A stretch of DNA of 64,000 bases, taken from positions 7,477,001 to 7,541,000 of the forward strand of contig BRXU01000003.1 in NCBI GenBank assembly GCA_030267565.1. Direction: 5' to 3'. Positions 1-11,841 of the stretch are shown piece by piece. Positions within the stretch are counted from its first letter, which is position 1. Each line of letters opens with the position of its first letter. The DNA comes from Pleodorina starrii. Lineage: Eukaryota > Chlorophyta > Chlorophyceae > Chlamydomonadales > Volvocaceae. Position numbers and translations under genes: made by a program. The notes under the pieces are model-generated. The model worked only from the letters and a program-made list of their open reading frames with translations. It ran no database searches and was not told where the DNA came from.

Positions 1-226
1 CCTCCCAGCTACTCAGATGACCCTTGATCTTGCAACATGTCTATCTTGCGGCTATATGGTTCATTGGTTCATTGAACGGGTGGTAAAACCTAGGGCCAAG
101 AAGCTGGCGCAACACCCGCCCACCCTGCCCAACGGCCACACCCTACCCATCTTAGCCCCTTCCTTCCATTAGCCCATCAGCGCCACAGCTGCCACCCACA
201 CCTCCTCCAAATCCCTCTATTCCGGC
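1..226. other. Left edge, upstream of or intronic to the M11 gene
   Basis: No independent gene is visible. The reading frame of the M11 exon that follows is open back to an in-frame TAG at 170-172. No ATG lies between that stop and the recognisable protein, so the true start is probably in an upstream exon, possibly outside the window. A pyrimidine-rich stretch ending in AG just before 173 could be an acceptor. Confidence 0.4.
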
Positions 227-3200
227 TTGCGGCTCCCAAGCCCCTCTTTTCCCGATTGGGGGCGCCGATGCATCCACCCTCCCCAACTGCACTCCGCCCC
301 AGTCCCGCACGCCGCCAGGCTGCCTCACACCCTCTTCCCCCTCAGACCCCCGTTTTCCCAACATCACCCGTCGCCTTCCACGTCCGCATCCACAGGACAC
401 CTGCTGCAGCTTCGCATTGGCTCCACGGATCATTTCCTGTTGCAGCCCCTGCTGCAGCCAGCTGCAAGCACCGATGGCGGTGTAGCCGCTACCACCGCCG
501 CTGCCACCACCGCTGCAGCCACCACCGCCGCTGCCACCACCGCCGCTGCCACCACCGCCCCTGCCACCACCGCCGCTGCCACCACCGCCGCTGCCACCAC
601 CGCCGCTGCCACCACCGCCACTGCCACCACCGCTGCGGCCGGCCCGCCGCTGCGCCTCAGACTGGACCTGTCCCACCTCACGTCGTCGCCGCTACCGCTG
701 CCGCCGCCCAGCGCCGCCATACGTGTGGGTGTTAGGCCGCCCGACACGGGATGGCGCGCAGCTGCAGCTGCGTCCGGCGCTGCCGCTGAGGTCGGCTGTG
801 GCGGCGGCTGCGCCGGAGATGACAGCAGCGGCGACGCGGCGGCGGTCCCAGCGGGCGCAGCAGCGGCACGGCTGCCGCTGGCCGTGGTTTCGGGGCTTGC
901 AGCGCGTGGCGTGCTGCTGCGTGCAGTGTGGCTTGAGGTGATCCCGGGGGAGTACGGCGCGCAGCATTGGGGGGAGTTGCAGGAGCGGCAGGGGCGGCAG
1001 GGGCGGCAGGGGCGGCGGCGGCAGCAAGAGCAGGCGGCTAGTGGCGGCGAAGATGGAGTGTGGGTGGGTGGAGGCGGCTTGATGGCCGCGCTGCCGTCGC
1101 CGCGTTCTCCGCCGCCGCCGCCAACATCACCGCCGCCGCCGCCGCTGCGGCCGTCAGCGCCTTACCCGCTGCCGTCTCCTCCGTCCTTACCACCGGTGCT
1201 GCCAATGCCGGCGCCATTGCCGCAACCTCCTGATGCTCAGGCGGCCCAGCTGCCCAGACCCCCGTCAGCACCCCCAGTCGCATCGCCGGTATCTCCGCCA
1301 CAGCTGTCCAGGCCGACGCTGCCGTCGCCGCCTCCTGAGCTGTCTGTGCCTCCCGTGCTGTCGTCTCCACCATTCGGCGAGCCGCAATCTCCTTCACCAC
1401 CCCCACCCCCACCCCCACCCCCACCATCACCCCCACCATCACCGCTGCCCTTGGATCCGGCGCTGCCGCCGGTTTTGGGTCTTGCAAATCCCACAGCACC
1501 GCCGCCGAAGACGGGTTCAGCGCCGGCACCATCTGGGCAGGCGAATCTAGATCCAGATCCGGATCCCGACCCGGATCCGGAACCGGAACCGGATCTGGAT
1601 CCGGATTCGGATCTGGTGCGCCTGTACACGGACACCCAGGTGCCTGGCGGCGGTGAGCTGTCGGTGCTGTTCATCATTGTGGACTTTTGCGGCCTGGGGG
1701 GCGGCCCCGCGATTAGCCGCCAGGTGGGGAAGGTCGCTGGGTACTGGGGAGGTCGGGGACTGGGGAGGTGGGAGGTGGGCAGCCTCTCGCGGGGGAGCCG
1801 TGTTGGGAGGTCGAATGCGCGGACATTGTCGATTGGGGGGATTCAAAACCCGCAGACGTTGGGGTCGTTTGCACTTCGGACCTTTTTAGCTGACACGACA
1901 CGTTACGACACGACCTGAGGGTGCTGCTGCTGCTGATGGGAGCGCTCACGTCGGTCGCCGATGGACTGCTTTACAGAGGACTCTGAAGGATCAGATCTCC
2001 GGCGCTCACAGCACCTAACATTGCTGATGGCACTGCTGGTGATGGCGGCCGTCGGGCCGTATGACGGTGGTGGTGGGGTGGGGGGTGGGGGGGTGGGGGT
2101 GGGGTGGGGGGTGGGGGGGCGTGGCTGTAGCTTCCTCTCGTCGTCTCCTGCGGGTACAGGCCACCCACCACCACCACTGGCCGCCAACCCCTCCCTCCTT
2201 CCTCAGGAGCTGGAGGAGCTCGTGTTCGGACAAGCGGAGGGCGGCGGCGGCGGCGGCGGCGGCGGCGGCCCGGCCGGGCCCACCCCCGCAGACGCCCTCC
2301 CTGCCGCCTTGCCGTACACCGCCCTCAGCTTTCAGCACTACGTGGAGACCTGCTCAGCGGGCGCCGCGCGGCTCAACCGCAATAACTCCAGGGTGGTCGG
2401 GCCGTACAGGCTACCCTGCTCGTACACCGCGCCGCCGACGGCGGCGGCGGCGGCGCCGCCGCCGTCTTCCAACGCCGTCGTCACAGTTGCCACCGGCGGC
2501 GCCGTCGCTGACGCGGCGGCAGTGGCCGCCGGCGGCGGCGGCAGCGGCAGTTGGACCGCCTTCGGCTGCAGCGTCGCTGACGTGTTCGGCTGGGCGGAAG
2601 CCGCCAGCGCCGCGGCCGCCGCCGCCGGCGGCGACGGCGGTGGCGACGGCGGCGACGTCGACCTGTCACGCTACGCGCACCGCGTGGTGGTTTTGCCGCC
2701 GGGCATGCGCGAGTGGGCGGGGCGCAACTGTTCCTGGTCGGGCATGGCGACGGTGGGGCCGGCGGCCGTCGGCGCCGACGGGTCGTACGGCGTCGGCTAC
2801 GCCTGGGTGTCTGGCAGCTACGCCGCCAGCCCGATGCCGTACCTCCACGAGCTGGGGCACAACCTTTGGTTGGGCCACGCGGCCGTCGGCGGCTGCGCGG
2901 AGTGCGACTGGTCGTGCGCCATGGGGCTCTGTTGCCGTACACGTTGTTTTAATTCCGTACACTCGTGGCAGCTGGGCTGGGCGCTGCCCGTGGCGGCTGA
3001 CAGCGAAGGCGACGGTGGCGTCGGCGGGGTGCTGTCGGCGGCGTCGCTGCCGCCGGGCGCGCGCCGCCGTGTCGTACTGCCGGCGGCGCGGCTGGCGCGG
3101 CGGCGCCTGCTGGTGGTACGAACGGACTGGGTGGCTCCGATCAACGTCACGACGCTGTTCCTGGAGTACCGCCCACGGTACGCCCCGTACGACAGCGACA

Positions 3201-4630
3201 TTCCGTACACTTACGCCGGCGGCGTCACGGTTCATTCGTACAATGGGACGAGCCAGCGTGACGCGCAACCCAGCCGGCTGCTGGCGCGGCTGCTGCCGGG
3301 CGAAACCTGGCTGGACAGCCCGCCGCCGCCGCGACCGCCGCCGCCGCCGTCAGGGGCGGGTACGGCAGGGCCGGCGTTTGGGAGCGTGGTGGTTGGGGGC
3401 GGCCTGACGGCGGGGGGGTCCACGGCGGTGCCTGGCGGCGTGGTCGGCGGCGGCGTGACGGGGTCGGGCCTGACAGTCCGGCTGCTGCGGGCCAATGCGA
3501 CGCAAGCCGAGGTGGAGGTATGTCGCGACTGCGGCAGGGACAAAGCGCCGCCGCCGCCGCCGTCGCCGCCGCTGCCGCCTGCATCGGCACCTGCAGACCG
3601 GGTTATCTCGCCGCCAAAACTGCGGTCGCCGCTGCCGCCACCGTCGCGTCCGCCGTCAGCGCCTCCGCCGTATCCGACCGCGGCTGTTCAGCCGTCGGTG
3701 CCGCCGCCGCCGGCAACCCTGGCGCCCTCGCCGTCTCCCTCGCCGCCGCCGACGCTGCCAAGAGGCACCCCGCTGCAGCCGCCCCGACAGGCCCCGACCT
3801 ATCCCCCGACCTATCCCCCGACCTATCCCCCGTCAGCGCCGTCAGCGCCGTCAGTGCCGTCAGCGCCGTCAGTGCCGTCAGTGCCGTCAGCGCCGTCAGT
3901 GCCGTCAGTGCCGTCAGCGCCGTTAGTGCCGTCAGCTCCGTCAGTGCCGTCAGTGCCGTCAGTGCCGTCAGTGCCGTCCGCGCCGTCAGTGCCGTCAGTG
4001 CCGTCAGTGCCGTCAGCGCCGTCAGCGCCGGCGGCGCCGTCGGCTCCGTCAGTGCCGTCAGCGCCGTCAGTGCCGTCAGTGCCGTCAGCGCCGTCAGCGC
4101 CGTCAGTGCCGTCAGTGCCGTCAGCGCCGTCAGTGCCGTCAGTGCCGTCAGCGCCGTCAGTGCCGTCAGTGCCGTCAGTGCCGTCAGCGCCGTCAGTGCC
4201 GTCGGCTCCGTCAGTGCCGTCAGCGCCGTCAGTGCCGTCAGCGCCGTCAATGCCGTCAGCACCGTCAGTGCCGTCAGCGCCGTCAGCGCCGTCAGTGCCG
4301 TCAGTGCCGTCAGTGCCGTCAGTGCCGTCAGCGTCGTCAGTGCCGTCAGCGCCGTCAGTGCCGGCGGCTTCATCAGCGATGCCAGCACAGGCGGCGCCGA
4401 CAGCACAGGAGGTGCGGGTGGCGCCTTCGCCAAGGCGCCCTCCACGGCGACTCAGGGCCGTGCCGCCGTCACTGCCGTCGCCACCGTCGCCACTGCCGCC
4501 GTCACCGACGCCGCCGTCGCCGCCGCCACCGTCTCCACTGCCGCCGTCGCCGCCGCCGCCGTCGCCGCGGCCGTCGCCACCACCGCGGCGACGGCGGGTT
4601 GAGACGGTGGCCGGAGCTGGGGTGGGTTGA
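227..4630 (+). CDS. Gametolysin-like zinc metalloprotease (peptidase M11), 5' end uncertain
   Basis: A secreted or cell-wall matrix metalloprotease of the gametolysin/VMP family. These enzymes digest hydroxyproline-rich wall glycoproteins. The model has two exons, 227-1723 and 2207-4630. The join is in frame and restores the family-like run AISRQ-ELEELVFG, so 1724-2206 is taken as a GT-AG intron. Seen: a core beginning LSVLFIIVDFCG; the zinc-binding motif HELGHNLWLGHA at 2846-2881 (three His, one Glu); and a Cys-rich Met-turn-like segment (CAMGLCCRTRCF) followed by HSWQLGW, typical of M11. A long Pro-rich C-terminus follows: about 540 bp of PSV/PSA triplet repeats, then SPPPP rods as in wall glycoproteins. 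The N-terminal part has a 15-bp tandem repeat (AATTA units) and a PPPP/SPPP tract before the core. The position 227 is not a supported start (TTG codon); the first in-frame ATG is at about 1081, inside the Pro-rich part. The family call is firm; the 5' end is not. Confidence 0.82.
485..640 (+). repeat. 15-bp tandem repeat in M11 exon 1
   Basis: About ten imperfect copies of GCTGCCACCACCGCC. In the M11 frame this reads as Ala-Ala-Thr-Thr-Ala units. Because the unit is a multiple of three, copy-number change would not shift the frame. Confidence 0.8.
3833..4375 (+). repeat. 9-bp coding minisatellite (PSV/PSA repeats)
   Basis: About 60 copies of CCGTCAGTG or CCGTCAGCG, encoding alternating Pro-Ser-Val and Pro-Ser-Ala in the C-terminal rod of the M11 protease. 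Proline every third residue suggests an extended, probably hydroxylated and glycosylated stalk. Open reading frames on the other strand and in other frames here are by-products of the repeat. Confidence 0.9.
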
Positions 4631-5819
4631 GCTCAGCCCTCTCGCCCACACCCGGGGAGACAGAGCCAGCGAGAACGAGAGATATAGAATGAGTGAGAGA
4701 AAGAGAGCGTGTGTGTGAGGGTGTGTGTGAGTGGGAGAGGGTGAGAGAGCTGGCCGATGGCGGGCCGGGCAGCGCGAGCCACCCAGTTACTCAGACAAGA
4801 ACGAGCGAACCCTAAACGTGACCTGTGTGTATACGTGCGTGCGGTTGCGCGTGGGAGTACAGTATGTGCGCGCATCGGCACCTCGCCATCTTCTCTGCGC
4901 TGTGTATATGTGTGTATCTATGTGTGTATGTATGTATGTGCCCTGTTTTCGTTTTCGGGCGGGTAAGAAAGGGGGTCGGGGGGGGGGGGCTTCCAGCGTT
5001 CCACACGAAAAAACAACACAACTGTTGCCGTTGACTCTACGTTGACTTGCTGACTGGGGGACATTCACGTTGCGATCGCCCCATCGCCCCATCGGCCAGC
5101 GAGGTCCAGGCTCCAGGGTACGGTAGTTGTTGCAGTACGGTGTCCGTTAGTACGACTGGGAACGCACCCCACCTGTGGCTGAGTCGCTGGCGATCGTCGT
5201 GCTTCCTTTCCATATTCCGAATCGTTTCAGGCCTTGCAGCAAGCGCCTTGTTTTTGATTGAATGAATTCGTTCAGATTTGGGAGTTCTGCTTAAGGTGGC
5301 GTGACTGTGAAAGCCCGGATAGGCCCGGAGGACAGCCCCTTCCGAAGCACCCTCCCTCTGGGTGCACATCTGGGTTGTGACCCTCCCCTTCCCCCACCTC
5401 CCCCGCCCCCACCCCCCGCCCCCACCTCCCCGGCTCTTCGGAAGCAGTGCACTGGTGATACACGCGCCATCGGTACAGCAACGGTACGGACCTCAGCACA
5501 ACCCTGCCCCTCCCCATTGCCTCCTCCTCCAAGCCTCCTCCGCCTCGCCTCGCCTCCCTCTGCGCATCGCACCACCGTCCCCTTCTCGCAGCTCCCCCCC
5601 GCCTATACGTGGATCACCCCTCCCGCCAAAACACAAACACACACACACACGCATCATGTGCCTGGTTCCACCTGCGGCAATCCTCATTCGCCCAAATCCA
5701 CCAATTACTTCGTTATGCAGCCATCAATCACTTCGTCCGGTGGGGTCAGGTGGGGTCAGGCCAGGCCAGACGGGGTCAGATGGGGTTAGGTCAGGCCAGG
5801 TGGGGACAGGTGGGGACAG
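4631..5819. other. Convergent intergenic region between M11 and YidD
   Basis: No gene recognised. It holds GA- and GT-rich microsatellites at 4660-4745 and 4905-4945, C-rich runs at 5385-5430, a 20-bp copy of a dispersed repeat end at 5601-5620, and short GGGGTCAGGTCAGGCCAG-like direct repeats at 5740-5820 overlapping the 3' end of the YidD gene. Confidence 0.5.
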
Positions 5820-6935
5820 TCAGCTGAGCGACTCGATGGTCGAAGCCACCAGCCAATAGGCCGCCGCCAGCATCAGTACGACACTGATCTCCGGGGTGTA
5901 CGGATAGCGGTACACCGCCCCGAGGCCCACGGGGGGCCAGGAGGGAGGGTCGTAGCCGCGACCGCCTGCGGGGGACACCCACACACGCGGGGGGGGGATT
6001 ATCCACGTATAGGCCGGAGCCCGTGAACGGTAACGTAACAGAAGAATTCCGTCTCATCTGCAACAGAACAGCGAGGTAAGCTTGCAAAACAGCAGAGGAC
6101 GTTATATACAAACCGAGAGGGGGGGGCGGAGCGGAGCGGGGGTAAGGGAAGGGAAGGGAAGGCTGTGTTGATAGGGTGATCAGGTTGTAGTGTGGGGGGA
6201 GGGGGAGGGAGAGGGGGAAGGGAGGTATCGACGCCCTGGAGTGTGGGATAACAGAACGGGGAGCGGTGGACTGCGGTCGGGTCGGGTCGGAGCGGTGGCT
6301 GGTGGCGTGCGTGCGTGCGGAGGGGCTAGCGTATCAGGCAGGGCGTCGAGGGAGGCGGGACAGGCGGGGACGCGTGTTCGTTGGGGGGGGGGAGGGTGCG
6401 GACCCGGAGGAGGTGGTGGTGGGCGGCGTGCGTGGGCGGGCGGGCGGGCGCGCTCCAGATGAAGAAGGAGGCTAGTGCCGTACTGCCGTACTGGCGGACA
6501 GGACGAACGAAGGGGCCCACCGGCAACCGAAGCAACCAACGCCCTCCCCCCCTTCCTTCTAACTCACCCCAGGGGTTGCACCGCAGCAGCCGCCAGGCGG
6601 TGAGCACCGACCCGCGGGCCACTCCTGAAGCAGGCAAGTACGGCAGCAGGGCATTACGGGCAATGGAGCAAATGCGGCAGCAGGGCAACAGGACAACGGG
6701 GCAGTAGGGCCCCAGAAAACGTAAAAGACAGGGGGCAAGGAGGCGGAAGGGCGGGGAGGGCGCCACACGACGACGGGTAACGACGGCGGGCCGCAAGGGG
6801 TGGGGTGAGCAGCGCCGCGTTTCGGGGTCAGCGCGACAGAGGCATCCGGAATGGCCGCTGCGCTGCGCAGTCCCGGGTAAGGGCCTATTACCCTCCCCTC
6901 ACCCACCCATCCACATACACACACCCCAAGCCACC

Positions 6936-6967
<32 letters not shown>

Positions 6968-8066
6968 CACCCACCAAACCACCCAGCCAGCCAGCCAGCC
7001 AGCCACCCAACCCCGGCCCCAATCCAACACCAATCCGACCATCCCAGGAGCTGCCGCCAGCCTTAGCCCCACCCCAGGTGCCACCCAGCCAGCCACCCAA
7101 CCCACCCCACCCCACCCAGCCAGCCACCCAACCCCACCCACCCACCCTCCCACCCCCCTCACCGAACTTCTTGTAGCTCTCAATGGAGTACACCGAGCAG
7201 GAGGGCAGGAAGCGGCAGGTGGAGGGCATCAGCGGGGACAGCACTCCCCGGTAGAAGGCCAGCGCGGACAGCGCGGCACTGCAGGGCGTGGGGCGGGGAG
7301 CGGGAGGGAGGAGGGAGGCGGGGGGGAGAGGACGGGGCGGGGGAGGGCACGAGGGTCGCGGGGAGGAGACAGCCGGAACAGGCAAACACTGAGCGAGAGG
7401 GGGAAAGCGGAAGATGTGGGATTGTGAGACCGAAAGCAGTGTCCCCCTCCCCCTTCCCCCTGGACCACTCGCCCCCTTCCTGCCCCTCATGCGGACGGAC
7501 ACTCACCGCACTCCGAGGCTCGGGGGCGGCTCGTCGCTCCCCTCGCTGCCAGACGTCGACGTCGACGGCGCCTCGCCCTCCTTCCCCTCCTGTCGCTCCC
7601 CCGACGGCCCCTCCACCGGAGTCCATGCCGGCCGCCCCTCGGAGCCGCCCTCGTCCTCGTCACCACCGCCGCCGCCGCCGTCGCCACCGCCTCCGGCGGG
7701 TCCGCCGCTGGCGCGCGCGGCGCGCGCGCGGCCGCCGCGGCCGTAGCCGCCGCGGCTGCCCGGGTAAACCACCCGCCCGACGCCTTCTCTGTCGCCGCTG
7801 CCGCCGCGGCTGGCGGCGGCAACGGCGGTGGCGGCGTGCGCGACAGCCGCCGCCGCGGTGGCAAGGGCGGCGGGACCGCAGCCGGCGGCGGCCGCAGCGG
7901 CGCTGCAAGGCTCAGATCCAGATCCACATCCGGATCCAAGATCCCAGACCCAGCGGCTCGGGTCCGCTTGGGCGATGGCGACGGCGCCGCCGCCGCCGCC
8001 GCCGCCGCTGCCGACACCGGCCCCCGGCAGCGTCACGCCCCCGCGCAGGAACTCGACGCCGCGCAC
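5820..8066 (-). CDS. YidD-family membrane protein insertion efficiency factor (5' partial)
   Basis: A eukaryotic, probably plastid-targeted homologue of bacterial YidD, a small basic membrane-associated protein that helps YidC/Oxa1/Alb3-type insertion. Visible exons on the minus strand: 8066-7507, 7278-7163, 6624-6568, 5965-5820. All joins are GT-AG and keep one frame. Family core seen: LSALAFYRGVLSPLMPSTCR then FLPSCSVYSIESYKKFG, then SVLTAWRLLRCNPWG, then GGRGYDPPSWPPV. These match the YidD pattern of FYQ..ISP, C-RF-PTCS-YA, LLRC-P and GYDPVP, with the conserved Cys residues kept. A hydrophobic C-terminal segment (VVLMLAAAYWLVAS) ends the protein. The exon at 8066-7507 encodes about 187 Gly/Ala/Ser-rich residues with no ATG, so an upstream exon carrying the start and a transit peptide must exist; I could not place it. 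The plastid location is inferred. Confidence 0.85.
5990..6116 (-). repeat. Dispersed ~125-bp repeat, copy in YidD intron
   Basis: Read on the minus strand this copy aligns over its length with the plus-strand segment at 19585-19706. Both start near GGTTTGTAT, share a GCAAG-TTTACCTCG block and a TTGCAGA block, and end in CACGGGCTCCGGCCTATACG followed by TGGATAA and a C run. It lies in the last YidD intron (5966-6567). Likely a MITE-like non-autonomous element; no transposase is visible. Confidence 0.75.
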
Positions 8067-10258
8067 CTGACGGGGGATTAAGGGTGAACAAAGGGGAAGG
8101 TAGGGGGTAATTAGAACGGCCCAGGTAGGGGGCGGGGCAGTCAGTTAGGATTGGGGATCCAGTCAGGCGTGATGAGGGGGCAGTGGGGGAGGGAGCTGGT
8201 GGGGAGGTGGGCAGGGACCGCTTGTGCCGGGTGCAGGGTTCGAACCCTGTGGGGTGCGGTGCGGTGGTTGCCTGCCTGACGCCTGACGCAGCGGAACACA
8301 GGGTCATTTGGAAAGTGGACTCGTGGTGGTGGGTGGTGGCGGTGGTGGTGTGAGGATGGGTGGCCCGCGGGGAAGGGCCAGACTCCCCCCCACGCCCCGC
8401 CCCGGCGCGCTGCGTCGCCGGCAGGGCGCCCGCTTTGCGGACGAGGGGCAATCTGCGGGCGAGCCGTGGAGTGGCTACTGCTGCGGCTCCGGGGGGTTTC
8501 GGCAGGCTGGCTCTCGGCTGGCTCCCCCTCCCCCCAACCCCCAGCGCCCTCTCCCCCAACCTCCCCCGGGCAGTGAGGCTTCCCTTCCCTTCCCCGTCCC
8601 CGTCGGTCCAGGGAGGGGCGCTGTGCGGGACGCCTCTCGCGAGGGGTCTGGCCACGAAAGGGCGCGAAAAAGTCCCAAGAGGCTGGTCAGGGCCCTATGG
8701 CCCGCAGCTCGGCTCATCGCCTGGGCCCCCTCCCTGGGCCAGGCGATGGCCAGGAGGGTTGGGGGCTGGAGAGCGGCCGAGCTGGCGCCCCTGCAATCAG
8801 CATCATGCGGCGGGGTGTGGTGTGATGCACAGGGCGGGTGGTGTGCGGGTGGGGTGCGGCGCCTATGCATCTCACGTAGCCGGACTGCCGGTTGGAAGCC
8901 CCGAGCGCAACGAAGCAGGGGGGCCGGGGGCACAGGGTGCCGAAGGACTGCTGAGGACTGAACGCCCGTGGGGGGGGAGGGGGGGCGGTTTGCACCCCCA
9001 AGCGTGGTGTGCCAGGTGCGGCTAAGGGTGCGGGGAGGGGGGCCCAAACTTCTGCTGCTGCTGCTGCTGCACCCAATTAGAATAGTAAAGATGATATCGC
9101 AGAGGGTAGACGTGTGCCCGCGCCGAGTGCTGTCTTCGGGGAGTGATTGGAGAGGCGGGGAGCGAGTGCGGGCGAAGTTGCGCACGAGTCGAACCCGAGG
9201 GGGGTGCGGGTCAGGGCCGCCCACCAGGGGGCTGCCCTGCCCCTGCCCTGCCCTCCTTCCTCCCCCAATACAGGGGGAAGGAAGAAGGTGCTGGAATAGT
9301 GGTGGTAGATGGGCACCTCGCAGGATCACCAACGGTGTGCACAAGCTGCTGTGGTGCTCTTCATCGCGGGAAGGGGGGAGACGTGGTGTGCGCGTGTGAA
9401 GGTGCGTTAAGCAAGCTGCCGCAGGGACAGCATCGGGCAACAGCGTCTTTCAGCTTCCCGGGCATCTCATCCTCACATGCGTCTATTTGGCCGATTAGAG
9501 AGAGTCTCGGATTGTTGCCCACTATCGAACTCAATGGCCCGAAACATTTTTCCGGCCGCGGGGCTGTGCAAGCGCGACGATAAACATGTATCAAATGCTC
9601 GGCATGGTAATTGGGCCGCCTGTAGACCTTATGCTGCATCAAACCCGGCCGGTGAGTCGCGCTACGCACCACGCTTCATGCGTCACAGCAGAATCCCCAG
9701 CTCCCCTCGTAGCAGCACGCTTCTACTCGCCATTTGTAGCTCTACAAGCGGGCGCGGTTTCGGCGGCGTCAGTGCGGCCTGCCAGCAGTTCCGACACATC
9801 GTTGCGCCCAGGGCACCATCCATTCTCCCGGCGCCCCGGCATTCAATAATTCTTATCGACATTGCATGCAGCTTTTGAAGATAGTTGATTGGCTTGGGAG
9901 AGAGAGACGCAACTTGCAGGTACAAAGAGCACTTTTCGGTGTAGCCCAGGACCGGAAGTAGTACAAGGTAGATGTTTTGGGTCTTTGGGTCACTCACGAG
10001 CCGCGCACACGATCTTCACTGCAGATGCAACTGGCGTTTGTGTCATCAAATGCAGAACTTCCGAGGCCGTATGGGCGCCCAGAAAGTAACGCTTGGGCTG
10101 GCGGTTTCCATGTACGGCGATCAAGGGGTCCATCAGGCCCGTACCCGCGATGGACCCTTAAGCTTGCGTCCGCGCTTCCAACATTGCCAGTTGCGGTGCT
10201 TCTGTGTTCCCAATCGGCCACTTTGCCTCTTGCTTTTCCGTAGCGATCAGCAGCCACC
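8067..10258. other. Divergent region between YidD and LHCB4
   Basis: Should contain the unresolved 5' exon(s) of the YidD gene on the minus strand and the LHCB4 promoter and 5' UTR on the plus strand. A minus-strand GTGAGATG donor-like site near 8870 follows a frame compatible with the YidD exon at 8066, but that frame has no ATG, so I did not use it. No other gene recognised. Confidence 0.4.
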
Positions 10259-11841
10259 ATGCAGACCGTTCTCGCCAAGTCGTCCTTCATGGGCGCTCGC
10301 CCGTTCGGCGTGGCCGGCAAGGCCAAGTGGACCATGGACAAGAAGCTGCCGTTCTCTCTGCCGTCGTTCGGTGGCGAGAAGAAGGCCGGCACTGTCGCCG
10401 CTAAGCCGAAGGCCGGCACCGCGACGACTAAGCCCGCCCCTAAGGCGACCATCAAGAAGGTTGCCTCGCCTACCGCTACTCGCTCGGGCGGTGTTGGTTA
10501 CCGCAAGTACCAGGGTGACGCTCTGTGGCTGCCGAACACCGTGCGCCCGGAGTGGCTCGATGGCAGCCTGCCCGGCGACCGCGGCTTCGACCCCCTTGGT
10601 GAGATCATCTGCAGTCAGCTGGCCCCTGTAAATATGATTGATTCGTTGCAAGATGTTAGGGTGCACCGATCTTGTTGAAGGGTGCATATCGGGTTTGGTC
10701 GGCCCAACATATGCATGCTCGCAGCTCATCTGGAGATCTGAAGTGCCTAAAAATGATCTAGCGCAGTGATTATTGTTCGCTTCTCATAATTTTACTGTCC
10801 TTCATTTGTGCGCCCAGGCCTGTCCAAGCCGTCGGAGTTCGTGGTGATTGGCGTCGATGAGAACGACCAGAACGCCGCCCAGAACAAGAAGGGTACCGTG
10901 GAGGCCGTTGTTGCTTCCAGCCCGGATGAGGTCAGCTCGGAGAACCGCCTGGCTCCCTACTCGGAGGTGTTCGGCCTGGCCCGCTTCCGCGAGTGCGAGC
11001 TGATTCACGGCCGCTGGGCTATGCTGGCGTGCCTGGGCTGCCTGGTGGCTGAGGCCACCACCGGCGTGTCCTGGTGGGTTCCTGTTTCTGTACCTGATGG
11101 GGAGCCCCGGTTGTGCGAAGGCAATGTGGGCAGCCAGGACGTGACCTGGGGTTTATGCATGCGGAGGTGTCGTAGCAGTTCCTACGCCGGGAATTCCCGC
11201 AGCCATTGTACACATTCTTCAGTTCACACCTTCCTGGATTGCACAGTGGTTGTATCCTGAGCTGCTTCTTGACTTTCCTGGCGCTCTCACGTCACCCCCC
11301 TCAACCCTCCCTCACTGTTCCCCTCTCTCTTGCCAGGGTTGATGCCGGCAAGGTGGAGCTGGACGGCGCCTCGTACGCCGGCCTGTCTCTGCCCTTCAGC
11401 ATCACCCAGCTGATCTGGATTGAGGTGATCCTGGTCGGTGGCGCTGAGATCTACCGCAACACGGAGACCAACCCCGAGAAGCGCTGCTACCCGGGCGGCT
11501 TCTTCGACCCCCTGAAGCTGGCCTCTGAGGACGAGGAGCGCGCTTTCCGCCTCAAGACCGCTGAGATCAAGCACGCCCGCCTGGCTATGGTGAGTGGGTT
11601 TGTCCTTGGGACAGTAACTGGCGGGAACTCGGCATTGGAAATGGCTCACGATCCAACTGCGTAGACCAACATATTGCGATGTTAGGCGTGTCTCTCCGTG
11701 ACTTACCATCCTTCGTTCCTTTTTCGCGTGCCCCAGGTCTCCTTCTTCGGCTACTCCGTCCAAGCCCTGACCACCGGCGAGGGCGCTCTGGGCTCGCTGG
11801 CGAAGTTCGCCGATGGCCTGAACAACGGCAAGGGCCTGTAA
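10259..11841 (+). CDS. LHCB4: Minor PSII antenna protein CP29 (LHCB4)
   Basis: A chlorophyll a/b-binding protein of the thylakoid membrane that links the LHCII trimer to the photosystem II core. Exons 10259-10598, 10818-11073, 11337-11589 and 11737-11841 join in frame to 317 residues. Seen: [20 protein letters not shown] and GDRGFDPLG near the N-terminus; helix-1 motif [11 protein letters not shown]; the amphipathic middle part with [16 protein letters not shown]; helix-3 motif [10 protein letters not shown]; end NNGKGL. From [10 protein letters not shown] onward it is nearly the Chlamydomonas CP29 sequence as I remember it. The start ATG at 10259 has a good context (CCACCATGC). It gives an N-terminal stretch ([16 protein letters not shown]) that looks like a transit peptide and seems longer than in Chlamydomonas; later in-frame ATGs exist at 10289 and 10334. 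All introns are GT-AG. Confidence 0.97.

Noticed and set aside
3520..4602. A 360-codon plus-strand frame (AVSAVS repeats) and a 280-codon minus-strand frame (ALTALT repeats)
   Set aside because: Frame-shifted or antisense readings of the PSV/PSA repeat; the M11 frame is supported by the catalytic domain.
8225..8260. CAGGGTTCGAACCCTG, like a tRNA T-arm
   Set aside because: It is a short palindrome with no acceptor, D-arm or anticodon stem at the right spacing on either strand.
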